From Pseudomonas tohonis (GTDB taxonomy: Bacteria; Pseudomonadota; Gammaproteobacteria; Pseudomonadales; Pseudomonadaceae): DNA of 64,000 nucleotides. The position numbers were made by a program, and so were the translations under genes. The notes beneath the pieces are model-generated. The model was not told where the DNA came from. It was given only the letters and a program-made list of their open reading frames with translations, and made no database searches. The stretch spans positions 4,714,001 to 4,778,000 of the forward strand of contig NZ_AP023189.1 in NCBI RefSeq assembly GCF_012767755.2. Direction: 5' to 3'. The first letter of the stretch is position 1, and every line of letters begins with the position of its first letter. Shown here piece after piece: positions 13,272 to 22,743 of the stretch.

Positions 13272-14384
13272 TCAGTCGCTCAACAAGCGTCCCTGACGAA
13301 TGGGTACATGGCCGGCCACCTTGGCCAGCCACAGTCCGGGCTGCGCGAAACGCAGGCGTTCGCGCACGTACAGCACGCCGCGGGTGGAGGCACGCACCAC
13401 GCTGTGGCGGTCGCTCAAGGGGTCGATCACCTCGAACAGCGGATCACCCGCCTCGACCAGCGCCCCCACCGGCTGCAGGAAACTCACCACCCCGGCATGG
13501 GGGGCACAGGCGTATTCGGCGCCCTCGAAGGGCGTCACCTCGCAACCGGGCGCAGGGGCCGGCGGCCAGTCGCCGCTGATCAGTCCCTGCCCGGCGAGGA
13601 AAGCGAGGATGGCCTCGCAACTGGCCTCGGCGCGCTCACGCCCGGTGTCGGCCATGCCGCCCAGCTCCACGGTCGCCGCCACGCCGGCCAGCGGAACGGC
13701 GCAATCGGGGAAGCGACGCTGCAGGCGCAGCCAGGCCATGGAGCAGGCCTCGTCGAACGAACTGCCGCCGGAATCCTCGGCCACCAGCATGGCGCCGGCA
13801 CCCAGGCGCGCGGCCAGCGGGCGGAAGGCTTCCGCCTGCTGGGGAATCATGTAGAGGTGCACCACCGCATCGAAGTCGCAATGCAGGTCGAGCACCAGGT
13901 CGGCGTCGCAGGCGTGGCGCAGCAGCAGGCGCTGCAGGCCCTGGAGCTCGGAGGCGGCCGGCGCCAGGCCATCCAGGGCGACCTGCATGGCGTTGCGGAT
14001 CGACCGCACGTTGGCCGCCACGTCACTGCCCAGGCGGCCCTCCAGCATCGGCGCCACCAGCTCGGCCAGGTCGGCGAAGCCACGGTTGAAGTTCTTGCCG
14101 CTGGCGAGCTCGAAACGCCCCAGGTGGTTGGCCTGGAGCATCTGCCCGAGGCCGATGGGGTTGGCCACGGGCACCAGCTCGATCACACCGGCCAGGCGCC
14201 CTTCGGCCTCCAGCTCGGCCAGGCGCCTCTTCAGCTCCACCGCCACGCGCATGCCCGGCAGCTCGTCGGCGTGCAGCGAGGCCTGGATATAGGCCTTGCG
14301 CTCGCCCGAGCCGAAACGGAAGACCGTCAGCTCGCGGCGGGTGCCGGGAATGCCCCAGGGCAGGAGGTGGTCGATGCGCTGCAT
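13272..14384 (-). CDS. aotO: AotO, succinylglutamate desuccinylase/aspartoacylase-like protein
   Basis: A 370-residue member of the AstE/aspartoacylase zinc hydrolase family encoded inside the transporter operon, 3 bp after aotM. Putative zinc ligands are in QASLHADELPGMR (His and Glu) and in LVLDLHCDFD (His). Residues ~290-365 look like a lipoyl/biotin-like hammerhead domain (VSFLQPVGALVEAGDPLFEV), common in this subfamily. In P. aeruginosa the orthologue was named with the transporter but, as I recall, is not needed for uptake. It may deacylate an imported acylated amino acid; the substrate is unknown. Confidence 0.88.
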   Translation of the reverse strand: MQRIDHLLPWGIPGTRRELTVFRFGSGERKAYIQASLHADELPGMRVAVELKRRLAELEAEGRLAGVIELVPVANPIGLGQMLQANHLGRFELASGKNFNRGFADLAELVAPMLEGRLGSDVAANVRSIRNAMQVALDGLAPAASELQGLQRLLLRHACDADLVLDLHCDFDAVVHLYMIPQQAEAFRPLAARLGAGAMLVAEDSGGSSFDEACSMAWLRLQRRFPDCAVPLAGVAATVELGGMADTGRERAEASCEAILAFLAGQGLISGDWPPAPAPGCEVTPFEGAEYACAPHAGVVSFLQPVGALVEAGDPLFEVIDPLSDRHSVVRASTRGVLYVRERLRFAQPGLWLAKVAGHVPIRQGRLLSD

Positions 14385-14387
14385 GGG

Positions 14388-15086
14388 TCAGGCCTTGCGC
14401 GGGGCCAGGTAGGCCAGCCAGCGGCGCTCGGCCAGCTTGAACAGGCGCACCAGGATGAAGGTCAGGCACAGGTAGAACAGGCCGGCGGTGATGAACGCCT
14501 CGAACGGCAGGTAGTACTGCGAGTTCACGGTGCGCGCCGCGCCGGTGATGTCGATCAGGGTGACGATGGAGGCGAGGCTGGTGGTGTGCAGCATCATGAT
14601 CACCTCGTTGCTGTACTGCGGCAGCGCACGGCGCAGGGCCGAGGGCAGCAGGATGCGGCGGTACAGCTTGGCCCGCGACATGCCGATGGCCTTCGCCGCC
14701 TCGATCTCGCCGTGGGGCGTGGCGCGGATGCTGCCGGCGAGGATCTCGGCCGTATAGGCGCTGGTGTTGATGGCGAAGGCCAGGCAGGCGCAGAAGGTCG
14801 CGTTGGACAGGTAGGGCCACAGGGCGCTCTCGCGCACCCAGGCGAACTGCGCCAGGCCGTAGTAGATGAGGAACAGCTGCACCAGCATCGGGGTGCCGCG
14901 GATGACGTAGGTGTAGAGCCAGGCCGGGAAGTTGATCGCCGGCTGCTTGGAGACCCGCATCAGCGCCAGGGGCACGGCCGCCAGCAGGCCCAGGGCGAGG
15001 GAGATCGCCAGGAGCTTGAGGGTGACCAGCACACCACCGAAGTAGAGCGGCAGGTTTTCCAGGATGACGTTGTAGTCGAAGATCAC
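14388..15086 (-). CDS. aotM: Arginine/ornithine ABC transporter, permease AotM
   Basis: Inner-membrane permease of the HisM type, 232 residues, with about five membrane segments. The cytoplasmic coupling motif is EIEAAKAIGMSRAKLYRRIL followed by the conserved LPSALRRALPQY. It pairs with AotQ to form the channel. Confidence 0.94.
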   Translation of the reverse strand: MIFDYNVILENLPLYFGGVLVTLKLLAISLALGLLAAVPLALMRVSKQPAINFPAWLYTYVIRGTPMLVQLFLIYYGLAQFAWVRESALWPYLSNATFCACLAFAINTSAYTAEILAGSIRATPHGEIEAAKAIGMSRAKLYRRILLPSALRRALPQYSNEVIMMLHTTSLASIVTLIDITGAARTVNSQYYLPFEAFITAGLFYLCLTFILVRLFKLAERRWLAYLAPRKA

Positions 15087-15102
15087 GCGTGCGCCCTCTT
15101 GA

Positions 15103-15792
15103 TCACAGCTCGGCGGCCTTGATGCCGGCGGAATAGCGTTTTTCCAGGAAGCGCAGGGCCAGCAGGGAAACGCTGGTCAGCACCAGGTAGAGCGCGGCCA
15201 CGGCCAGGTAGAAGGTGAAGGGCTCGCGGGTCGCGTCCGCGGCGCTCTTGGCCTTGAACATCATGTCCTGCAGGCCGACCACCGAGACCAGCGCGGTGGC
15301 CTTGGTCAGTACCAGCCAGTTGTTGGTGAAGCCGGGGATGGCCAGGCGGATCATCTGCGGCACCAGCACGCGGAAGAACACCTGGCGGCCATTCATGCCG
15401 TAGGCGAAGCCGGCCTCGCCCTGGCCCTTGGGGATGGCCATGAAGGCGCCACGGAAGGTCTCGGACAGGTAGGCACCGAAGATGAAGCCCAGGGTGAAGA
15501 CCCCGGACCAGAACGGGTCGAGGTCGATGTAGTCCTCGTAGCCGACCATGGGCGCGACCATGTTCACCACCTGCTGGCCGCCGTAGAAGATCAGCAGGAT
15601 CAGCACCAGGTCGGGAATGCCGCGGATCACCGTGGCATAGGTCTCGCCCAGCAGCGCCAGCCAGCGCACCGGCGACAGGCGGAACGCCGCGCCGACCAGG
15701 CCCAGGACGATGGCCATGGACATGGACGACAGGGCCAGCAGAAGGGTGAGCCAGGCACCATCGAGAATGGTCGAGCCGTAGCCGTTGAGCAT
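15103..15792 (-). CDS. aotQ: Arginine/ornithine ABC transporter, permease AotQ
   Basis: Inner-membrane permease of the HisQ type, 229 residues, with about five membrane segments; the EAA-like coupling loop is GEAGFAYGMNGRQVFFRVLV followed by PQMIRLAIPGF. The start MLNGYGSTILDGAWL is taken rather than an upstream ATG that would add 17 charged residues ahead of the first membrane helix; GAGG precedes it. A 222-bp gap with a long perfect inverted repeat separates it from aotJ, whereas aotQ, M, O and P are close together. Confidence 0.94.
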   Translation of the reverse strand: MLNGYGSTILDGAWLTLLLALSSMSMAIVLGLVGAAFRLSPVRWLALLGETYATVIRGIPDLVLILLIFYGGQQVVNMVAPMVGYEDYIDLDPFWSGVFTLGFIFGAYLSETFRGAFMAIPKGQGEAGFAYGMNGRQVFFRVLVPQMIRLAIPGFTNNWLVLTKATALVSVVGLQDMMFKAKSAADATREPFTFYLAVAALYLVLTSVSLLALRFLEKRYSAGIKAAEL

Positions 15793-15848
15793 GTTCAGGT
15801 CCTCATGCAGCGCCCCGGATGGAACCGGACAGCACCGCTGCAACGAAA

Positions 15849-15946
15849 AAGTGGCACAACCTGCAGGTTAGCCGCGAACCGTGGAGCCTGGCGTCGCGGC
15901 GCTGCGGTCGCTCGCTGGCGACCTCAACGTCCTGGTTGTGCCACTT
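15849..15946. repeat. 13-bp perfect inverted repeat between aotJ and aotQ
   Basis: Arms AAGTGGCACAACC (15849-15861) and GGTTGTGCCACTT (15934-15946) are exact reverse complements, and the 72 bp between them contain a further small hairpin (GTCGC...GCGAC, about 15907-15922). In the operon mRNA this would be a large stem-loop after the binding-protein gene. Such structures commonly protect the abundant upstream message of a periplasmic binding protein and lower downstream expression. It could also be a small mobile repeat. Confidence 0.65.
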
Positions 15947-16014
15947 CCGGGGAATGGCAACCCGTATCAAGGCACCGAGAAACCGGGCAGGGCCTCAGTG
16001 ACTCGGAGTCTCGA

Positions 16015-16797
16015 TCAGTTGCCGTACACGTCGAACTGGAAGTACTTGTCCTGCACTTCCTTGTACTTGCCGTTGGCGCGGATGGCGGCGATGGCGGCGG
16101 TGATCTTGTCGGCCAGGGCCTTGTCGCCCTTGCGAACGGCGATGCCGGCGCCCTCCCCGAAGTACTTCGGATCGGTGTAGTCCGGGCCCACCAGGGCGAA
16201 GCCCTTGCCAGCCTCGGTCTTGAGGAAACCGTCGTCGATGTTCACGGCATCGGCCAGGGTCGCGTCGAGGCGGCCGGAGGTCATGTCGAGGAACACTTCG
16301 TTCTGCGAGCTGTAGCGCACCACTTCGATGCCGGCCGGTGCATAAACCTCGGTGGCGAAGCGGTCGTAGGTGCTGGCGCGCTGCACGCCGACCTTCTTGC
16401 CTTTCAGGTCGACCAGCGGGTCGTTGATCACGGTGCCGGCCTTCATCGCCAGCTTGATCGGGGTCTGGTAGTACTTGCCGGTGAAGTCCACGGACTTCTT
16501 GCGCTCATCGGTGATGGTCATCGACGACAGGATGGCGTCGAACTTGCGCACCTTGAGGGCCGGGATCAGGCCGTCGAACTCCTGCTCGATCCACTTGCAC
16601 TCGACCTTCATCTCGGCGCACAGGGCGTTGCCGATGTCGTAGTCGAAGCCGGTGATCTTGCCGTCCGGGGTCTTGTAGGCGAAGGGCGGGTAGGCCGCCT
16701 CGATACCGATGCGCAGGGGTTTGGCTTCATCGGCCACAGCAGCCAGCGGCGACAACAGGGAAAGCGCCATGGCGCCGAGAAGTGCGATCTTCTTCAT
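16015..16797 (-). CDS. aotJ: Periplasmic arginine/ornithine-binding protein
   Basis: Solute-binding protein of 260 residues (SBP family 3) for the Aot importer. A Sec signal peptide occupies residues 1-22 ([22 protein letters not shown]). The mature start has [15 protein letters not shown], and the family signature [14 protein letters not shown] follows. It is the first gene of the aot operon, with an ArgR operator 160-201 bp upstream. Confidence 0.95.
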   Translation of the reverse strand: MKKIALLGAMALSLLSPLAAVADEAKPLRIGIEAAYPPFAYKTPDGKITGFDYDIGNALCAEMKVECKWIEQEFDGLIPALKVRKFDAILSSMTITDERKKSVDFTGKYYQTPIKLAMKAGTVINDPLVDLKGKKVGVQRASTYDRFATEVYAPAGIEVVRYSSQNEVFLDMTSGRLDATLADAVNIDDGFLKTEAGKGFALVGPDYTDPKYFGEGAGIAVRKGDKALADKITAAIAAIRANGKYKEVQDKYFQFDVYGN

Positions 16798-16956
16798 CTT
16801 TTGACTCCTACGAATGGGTATGGCTTCTGCTGGCAGAGTGAGGGTATGCCCAGGCCTTGCGATGAATTGTAGAAAGAGGCGCCGGGTTTACCTTGATCGA
16901 TCTCAGGGAAAATGGCCTTGGCCGGGTGAGCGGCATTCTAGCGACAGCCCTAAAGT

Positions 16957-16998
16957 CGATATTTCTTCAATGCGACAACAAATTACAAAAGGCCAGGA
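16957..16998 (-). promoter_or_regulatory. ArgR operator of the aot operon
   Basis: On the minus strand 16977 down to 16957 is an exact TGTCGC-N8-AA-N5 half-site. The adjoining upstream 21 bp (16998-16978) is degenerate but keeps AA at positions 15-16, the same arrangement as the aru operator at 8954-8995. A third TGTCGC lies at 16946-16941, 31 bp downstream of the first. The rest of the 650-bp gap between acs and aotJ (16798-17447) has AT-rich stretches near 17030-17150 and no convincing gene. Confidence 0.72.
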
Positions 16999-17385
16999 CG
17001 GCCCGGGGAGGGAGGTTGACAGCCCCTCGCGAATATGCAAGGAGCGAAAAGACAGTAAACCGATTGAAAAAGCAATTACCGCGCCATAAATCCGCCAACC
17101 CTTGTAGTACAAGGCTTACATCTTCTTTCTTATTTTCTGAACAGCCATTTCCGCGCACCGTTTCGAGGCGAAGTGTTTCCACTCGCCCCGTTTCGGCGCG
17201 GCGCGTAACAACCCCGGCGTTACCCTGACCGGTCGGTCCCGCCCCTTTCCGCATAAAGTCGCTTCGCCGATATAAATCAGTCGCTTGGCGCTTCCGGAGC
17301 CTGGATTTCCCGGTGCGCGGCACGCGCCGGACGAGCAGAAAGCACAGACCGCCCCATCACCCTGCGAAGCCTCCCCGGCAGGAAT

Positions 17386-17424
17386 GAAAACGCCCCGCCG
17401 CGGCTTGTGGCCGGGGCGGGGCGT
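17386..17424 (-). terminator. Intrinsic terminator of acs
   Basis: A 10-bp perfect stem ACGCCCCGCC / GGCGGGGCGT, with further pairing in the loop, lies 24 bp after the acs stop codon and is followed on the minus strand by TTTT. Confidence 0.75.
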
Positions 17425-17447
17425 GGGTGCTGCGCGCGGGCGCCGGG

Positions 17448-19403
<1,956 letters not shown>

Positions 19404-19443
19404 GTCTCATACCTCGACGGGTAGTTGTTTTTGTATGCCGCCT

Positions 19444-19510
19444 TTTGTATCCCCCGCCTCCCTGTGGGGCCATTCGACCATGGTCTTACCGCATACGGAC
19501 TATGGTCTAA
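19444..19510 (-). promoter_or_regulatory. acs promoter/activator region with two related motifs
   Basis: Reading toward acs, a -10-like TACAAA (19449-19444) is preceded by a GGGAGGCGG block (19462-19454), AATGGCC (19474-19468) and AGACCATGGT (19486-19477), which includes a perfect 10-bp palindrome GACCATGGTC at 19476-19485. A second copy, GACTATGGTC, lies at 19498-19507. The same ordered blocks occur at 20765-20807. LuxR-type regulators (ErdR/AgmR) are known to control acsA in Pseudomonas; assigning these motifs to them is inference. Confidence 0.55.
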
Positions 19511-19620
19511 GGCCGTCGCAGAGCCCTCGCGGCCAGGCCCTGCCCAGGCGGGCGCACGGATCGACGGCACGCCCCACACGGCGTTGCCGGGCAGCGGCCG
19601 GACGCATGAAAATGAACATA

Positions 19621-19638
19621 AAAACGAACGGACGTTTT
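19621..19638. promoter_or_regulatory. Palindrome AAAACG-N6-CGTTTT upstream of the SMR pair
   Basis: A perfect inverted repeat with 6-bp arms and a 6-bp spacer in an AT-rich part of the acs/mdtJ intergenic region. Its size fits a dimeric repressor operator. No regulator gene is adjacent. Confidence 0.4.
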
Positions 19639-19735
19639 CCTGCACCCGCCAGCACGCCTGCCAAACACCGCGAATACAGGCCGAAACATTTAGCCAAAAC
19701 CTATCGATTGGCATTATTCGATTCCAAATGGTAAT

Positions 19736-19761
19736 TTTGTGTTCATTATGTCGAACACAAA
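19736..19761. promoter_or_regulatory. Palindrome TTTGTGTTC-N8-GAACACAAA upstream of the SMR pair
   Basis: A perfect 9-bp inverted repeat with an 8-bp spacer, in an AT-rich island about 190 bp before mdtJ. It is symmetric enough to be an operator for a dimeric regulator. Apart from this, the palindrome at 19621-19638 and the acs promoter region, the 549-bp gap 19404-19952 shows no gene. Confidence 0.45.
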
Positions 19762-19952
19762 GCCTTACTCCCTGCACTTCTCCCGCCTGGTGTCCCGCGA
19801 AGGACACTGGACCGGCGACCTCTAGCGCCCTCCCCCTCGACCACCACTGGCCGCGCCGGGATGCCACGAAATGACCCCGCGCTCCCCAACCCCCGAGACT
19901 CCCTGGCGTCCGTCCCCATGACGACGCCCCTGCATGCCCATGGGAGGGCACC

Positions 19953-20309
19953 ATGCGTTCCTGGTTCTACCTGCTCACGGCGATCTTCTTCGAAGTCGTC
20001 GGCACCACCTCGATGAAATTCGCCACCCAACACGCACCCCTGCTCGGCTACCTCGCGATGTACGTGCTGATCGGCCTGTCCTACTTCTTCCTCGCCCTGG
20101 CGGTGAAGCGCGTCCCGGTTGGCGTCGCCTATGCGCTGTGGGAAGGCATCGGCATCCTCCTGATCACCGCCGTCAGCGTCGCCTGGCTGGGCGAGAGCCT
20201 CGGCCTGGCCAAGGCGCTCGGCCTGGCCGTGATGATCGTCGGCATCCTGCTGATCAAGTTCGGCACCCGCACCGAGCCCGTGGCCCGCGGCCAGGAGGTG
20301 GCGGCATGA
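19953..20309 (+). CDS. mdtJ: SMR family transporter subunit (MdtJ-like)
   Basis: Small multidrug resistance protein of 118 residues with four membrane helices. The first helix carries the conserved glutamate in [14 protein letters not shown], and helix 3 has the family block [18 protein letters not shown] lies just before the ATG. Its stop overlaps the start of the second SMR gene (ATGA), so the two proteins are almost certainly made together and form a heterodimer. The paired arrangement and length resemble MdtJ/MdtI spermidine exporters, but the substrate is not shown by the sequence. Confidence 0.85.
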   Translation: MRSWFYLLTAIFFEVVGTTSMKFATQHAPLLGYLAMYVLIGLSYFFLALAVKRVPVGVAYALWEGIGILLITAVSVAWLGESLGLAKALGLAVMIVGILLIKFGTRTEPVARGQEVAA

Positions 20310-20635
20310 ACGGCGTGACATGGATCCATTTCGCCTGGCTGGGCGTGGCCATCGCCCTGGAAGTCCTGGCCAACGTCCTGCTCAAGTACTCCGACGGCTT
20401 CCGTCGCCGCGTGCTCGGCGCCGTCTCCATCCTCTGCATCCTGGCGGCCTTCACCGCACTGGCCCAGGCGGTGCGCGGCATCGACCTGTCACTGGCGTAC
20501 GCCATCTGGGGCGGCTTCGGCATCCTCGCCACGGTCGCCATGGGCTGGGCACTGTTCGGCCAGCGCCTGGCCTGGAAGGGCTGGCTCGGCCTGCTCATGC
20601 TGGTGCTGGGGATGGGCCTGCTCAAACTGGCGTGA
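20306..20635 (+). CDS. mdtI: SMR family transporter subunit (MdtI-like)
   Basis: Second half of the SMR pair, 109 residues with four helices; the conserved glutamate is in [20 protein letters not shown] and the helix 3 block is [13 protein letters not shown]. The ATG overlaps the mdtJ stop by 4 bp. The same frame stays open from 19934, but that upstream part is a shadow of mdtJ. The downstream hairpin at 20676-20695 has its T-run on the opposite strand, so it does not look like a terminator for this gene. Confidence 0.85.
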   Translation: MNGVTWIHFAWLGVAIALEVLANVLLKYSDGFRRRVLGAVSILCILAAFTALAQAVRGIDLSLAYAIWGGFGILATVAMGWALFGQRLAWKGWLGLLMLVLGMGLLKLA

Positions 20636-20667
20636 CCAGTCCCTCTGCGAAGAGGCAGATCGCAGGC

Positions 20668-20758
20668 AAAAAAATGGGCGACCCTCGGGTCGCCCGTTCA
20701 ATCATTCCGGGAGAGGAATGTAGAAACGCTTGTGTCCGCATCACGCAAGATTCAGACG
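20668..20758 (-). ncRNA. Candidate small regulatory RNA, ~91 nt
   Basis: No protein is encoded here, but the minus strand has the layout of an independent small RNA. An acs-like promoter region lies upstream (20765-20807). The transcript can form three stem-loops: arms CUUGCGU / ACACAAG (20749-20743 with 20735-20729, one mismatch), a perfect 6-bp stem CAUUCC / GGAAUG (20720-20703) exposing the loop UCUCCC, and a terminator hairpin GGGCGACC / GGUCGCCC followed by A and seven U residues (20695-20668). A C-rich loop complementary to Shine-Dalgarno sequence is typical of trans-acting riboregulators. The start point is inferred from the -10-like TAAAAA. I do not recognise a named family. Confidence 0.65.
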
Positions 20759-20764
20759 GCGCCC

Positions 20765-20807
20765 TTTTTACCCGCCCGCCTCCCCCCGGGCCATTGCACC
20801 AAGGTCT
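20765..20807 (-). promoter_or_regulatory. Promoter region of the candidate small RNA, resembling that of acs
   Basis: On the plus strand it shares with the acs upstream region the blocks TTTT, CCGCCTCCC (20776-20784), GGCCATT (20789-20795) and ACCAAGGTCT (20798-20807; ACCATGGTCT at acs). Spacings are 11, 13 and 9 bp here and 11, 14 and 9 bp at acs. This points to a shared activator. Confidence 0.6.
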
Positions 20808-20811
20808 AACA

Positions 20812-20924
20812 GGCCGTTGAAACCTGGACGGCAGCGGAGACGAACCGACCGGGAGCGCAGATCACGCGGGCATCTTGCGGGCGCTTCCAACGCCGCAGCG
20901 ACAACGCAATGGGTTTCAACGGCC
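20812..20924. repeat. 113-bp element bounded by 13-bp perfect inverted repeats
   Basis: Arms GGCCGTTGAAACC (20812-20824) and GGTTTCAACGGCC (20912-20924) are exact reverse complements, ending 2 bp from the phhR stop codon. The 87 bp between them code for nothing obvious. It may act as the 3' hairpin of phhR mRNA or be a MITE-like relic. Confidence 0.55.
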
Positions 20925-20926
20925 CG

Positions 20927-22486
20927 CTAGGCCTCCTCGCGCCCCAGCCCGTGCTGGCGCAGCTTGTTGGCGATGGTGGTGTGCGACACGCCCAGGCGCT
21001 TGCCCAGCTGGCGGCTGCTCGGATGGTCGGCGAACAGGCGTTCGAGCACCGCCTTCTCGAAGCGCCCGAGGATGGCCTCCAGCCCGCCATCCAGGGAGAA
21101 GTCCCCCAGCGGCTGCGGCGCGCCGTAGTCCGGCAGGCGGATGTGCTCGGCCTTCACCGTGCCCCCCTCGCACAGGGAAACGGCCTGGAACAGCACGTTC
21201 TCCAACTGCCGCACGTTGCCCGGCCAGTGGTAATGGCCAAGGCGCTCCAGCGCCTGGGGCGCCAGGCGGGGCAAGGCGCAGCCGATCTGCCGGCTGGCCG
21301 AGTCGAGGAAGTGCTCCACCAGCGGCCCCAGCCCGTCCAGGCACTCGCGCAGCGGCGGGATGTGCAGCGACAGCACGTTGAGGCGGTGATAGAGGTCCTG
21401 GCGGAACTCGCCCCGGGCGCAGAGCTCCGAGAGGTCCACCTGGGTCGCGCAGATCACCCGCACGTCCAGGTACACCTCCTCGTCACTGCCCACGCGGCGG
21501 AAGCAGCCGTCCTGGAGGAAACGCAGCAACTTGGCCTGCAGGCGCGGGCTCATCTCGCCGACGCCATCGAGGAACAGCGTGCCGCCGGCGGTCAGCTCCA
21601 GCAGGCCGAGCTTGCCTTCCGGGCGCGCGCCCTCGAAGGCGCCGGGGCCGTAGCCGAACAGCTCGGTCTCGGCCATGGACTCGGGCAGGCCGGCGCAGTT
21701 CAGCGCCATGAAGGGCGATTGCCCGCGCGGGCTCGCCAGGTGACAGGCGCGGGCCAGCAGCTCCTTGCCGGTACCGGTCTCGCCCTCGATCAGCAGCGGC
21801 GCGTCCAGGGGCGCCATGCGCCGGGCCTCGCGCACCACGGCGGCCATCACCCGCGAACTCTGGAAGATGCTGTCGAAGCCGCGCAGCTCCTGCTTGCGCA
21901 CGTGGTAGATGCGCTCGCCCACGCGGTCCGCGCGGTGCAGGGTGAGCACCGCGCCGGCCAACGCCTCGCTCTCGTCGTGCTCGGATTGCAGCGGCGCGAT
22001 ATCGGCGAGGAACACATCGCCCTTGACCTTCACCCGCAGGCCGTTGATGCGCGCCTTGTTGGCCCGCACCAGCTCCGGCAGGTCGAAATCCTCGGTGTAG
22101 CGCGACAGCGGGATGCCCGGCACCTCGTCGACGCGCACGCCCAGCAGCTGCGCGGCGGCACGGTTGGCGGCGACGATGGAGCCGCCCATGTCGATGGACA
22201 GCACCGGGAACTCCAGCGCCCCGAGCAGCGCGTTCAGCTCCAAGTGGCGACGCTCGCTGGGCATCAGCCCCACGCGCTTGACGCCGAAGACCCCGGGAAT
22301 GCCCTCGAGCTTCGGCCGCAGCGATTGCAGTTGAAGGTTGATCAGGTTCGGGCAGAGCAGGTAGATCGCGTTGCCCTGGTCGCCGCCGACTTCGCCGCGG
22401 TTGACGTTGATGCCGTAGTCGACGAGCAGGTTGAGGATGTCGCGCAGGATGCCTACGCGGTTCTGGCAATGGACTTTGATACGCAT
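20927..22486 (-). CDS. phhR: PhhR/TyrR-type regulator of aromatic amino acid metabolism
   Basis: A 519-residue transcription factor that responds to phenylalanine/tyrosine and activates phhABC. Domains: N-terminal ACT-like (1-75; MRIKVHCQNRVGILRDIL), PAS (~80-190), AAA+ (~205-430; Walker A EGETGTGKELLARACH, Walker B GTLFLDGVGEM), C-terminal HTH (~480-519; LGKRLGVSHTTIANKLRQHG). The loop that reads GAFTGA in sigma54 activators is GAFEGA here, as in TyrR-like proteins that can work with sigma70. Divergent from phhA across 257 bp containing a clear PhhR box. Confidence 0.94.
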   Translation of the reverse strand: MRIKVHCQNRVGILRDILNLLVDYGINVNRGEVGGDQGNAIYLLCPNLINLQLQSLRPKLEGIPGVFGVKRVGLMPSERRHLELNALLGALEFPVLSIDMGGSIVAANRAAAQLLGVRVDEVPGIPLSRYTEDFDLPELVRANKARINGLRVKVKGDVFLADIAPLQSEHDESEALAGAVLTLHRADRVGERIYHVRKQELRGFDSIFQSSRVMAAVVREARRMAPLDAPLLIEGETGTGKELLARACHLASPRGQSPFMALNCAGLPESMAETELFGYGPGAFEGARPEGKLGLLELTAGGTLFLDGVGEMSPRLQAKLLRFLQDGCFRRVGSDEEVYLDVRVICATQVDLSELCARGEFRQDLYHRLNVLSLHIPPLRECLDGLGPLVEHFLDSASRQIGCALPRLAPQALERLGHYHWPGNVRQLENVLFQAVSLCEGGTVKAEHIRLPDYGAPQPLGDFSLDGGLEAILGRFEKAVLERLFADHPSSRQLGKRLGVSHTTIANKLRQHGLGREEA

Positions 22487-22615
22487 GCGGCACCCCGGAA
22501 CGGGTTCTTGTCTGGGGCGCGGGGCTGAAAATCAGCGTCCTGCCCGATTTTTCCGTCAAGAATATGTGACGACTTACCCCACCAGCAAGGCGACTCCGCC
22601 TGATCCCGACCCATA

Positions 22616-22633
22616 CGTAAACATTTCTTTACG
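22616..22633. promoter_or_regulatory. PhhR box in the phhR-phhA intergenic region
   Basis: The sequence CGTAAA-N6-TTTACG is a perfect 18-bp palindrome and differs from the TyrR/PhhR consensus TGTAAA-N6-TTTACA only at the outermost base pair. It lies 111 bp upstream of phhA and 130 bp upstream of phhR, so it could serve both directions. Confidence 0.75.
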
Positions 22634-22743
22634 CAAATTACGCCCTCACCCCGGCAGCTACAGCCGCCACCGGGCTGCGCGCTGCAGGGTTCCGGGTTAT
22701 CCATGGCTCAACACAACAACGAAGCCCCGCCCCAGGAGGCCGA

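Noticed and set aside
12525..15122. 865-residue open frame on the plus strand opposite the aot genes
   Set aside because: It mirrors aotP, aotO and aotM on the other strand; the His/Gln/Gly-rich translation is what high-GC antisense frames give, and the minus-strand genes have clear family motifs.
20676..20695. Hairpin as terminator of mdtI
   Set aside because: The T-run is on the minus strand only, so it ends a minus-strand transcript; it is assigned to the small RNA candidate.
22634..22743. Sigma54 promoter (GG-N10-GC) for phhA
   Set aside because: Several loose matches exist in this GC-rich stretch but none with a convincing -24/-12 pair; PhhR also lacks a standard GAFTGA.
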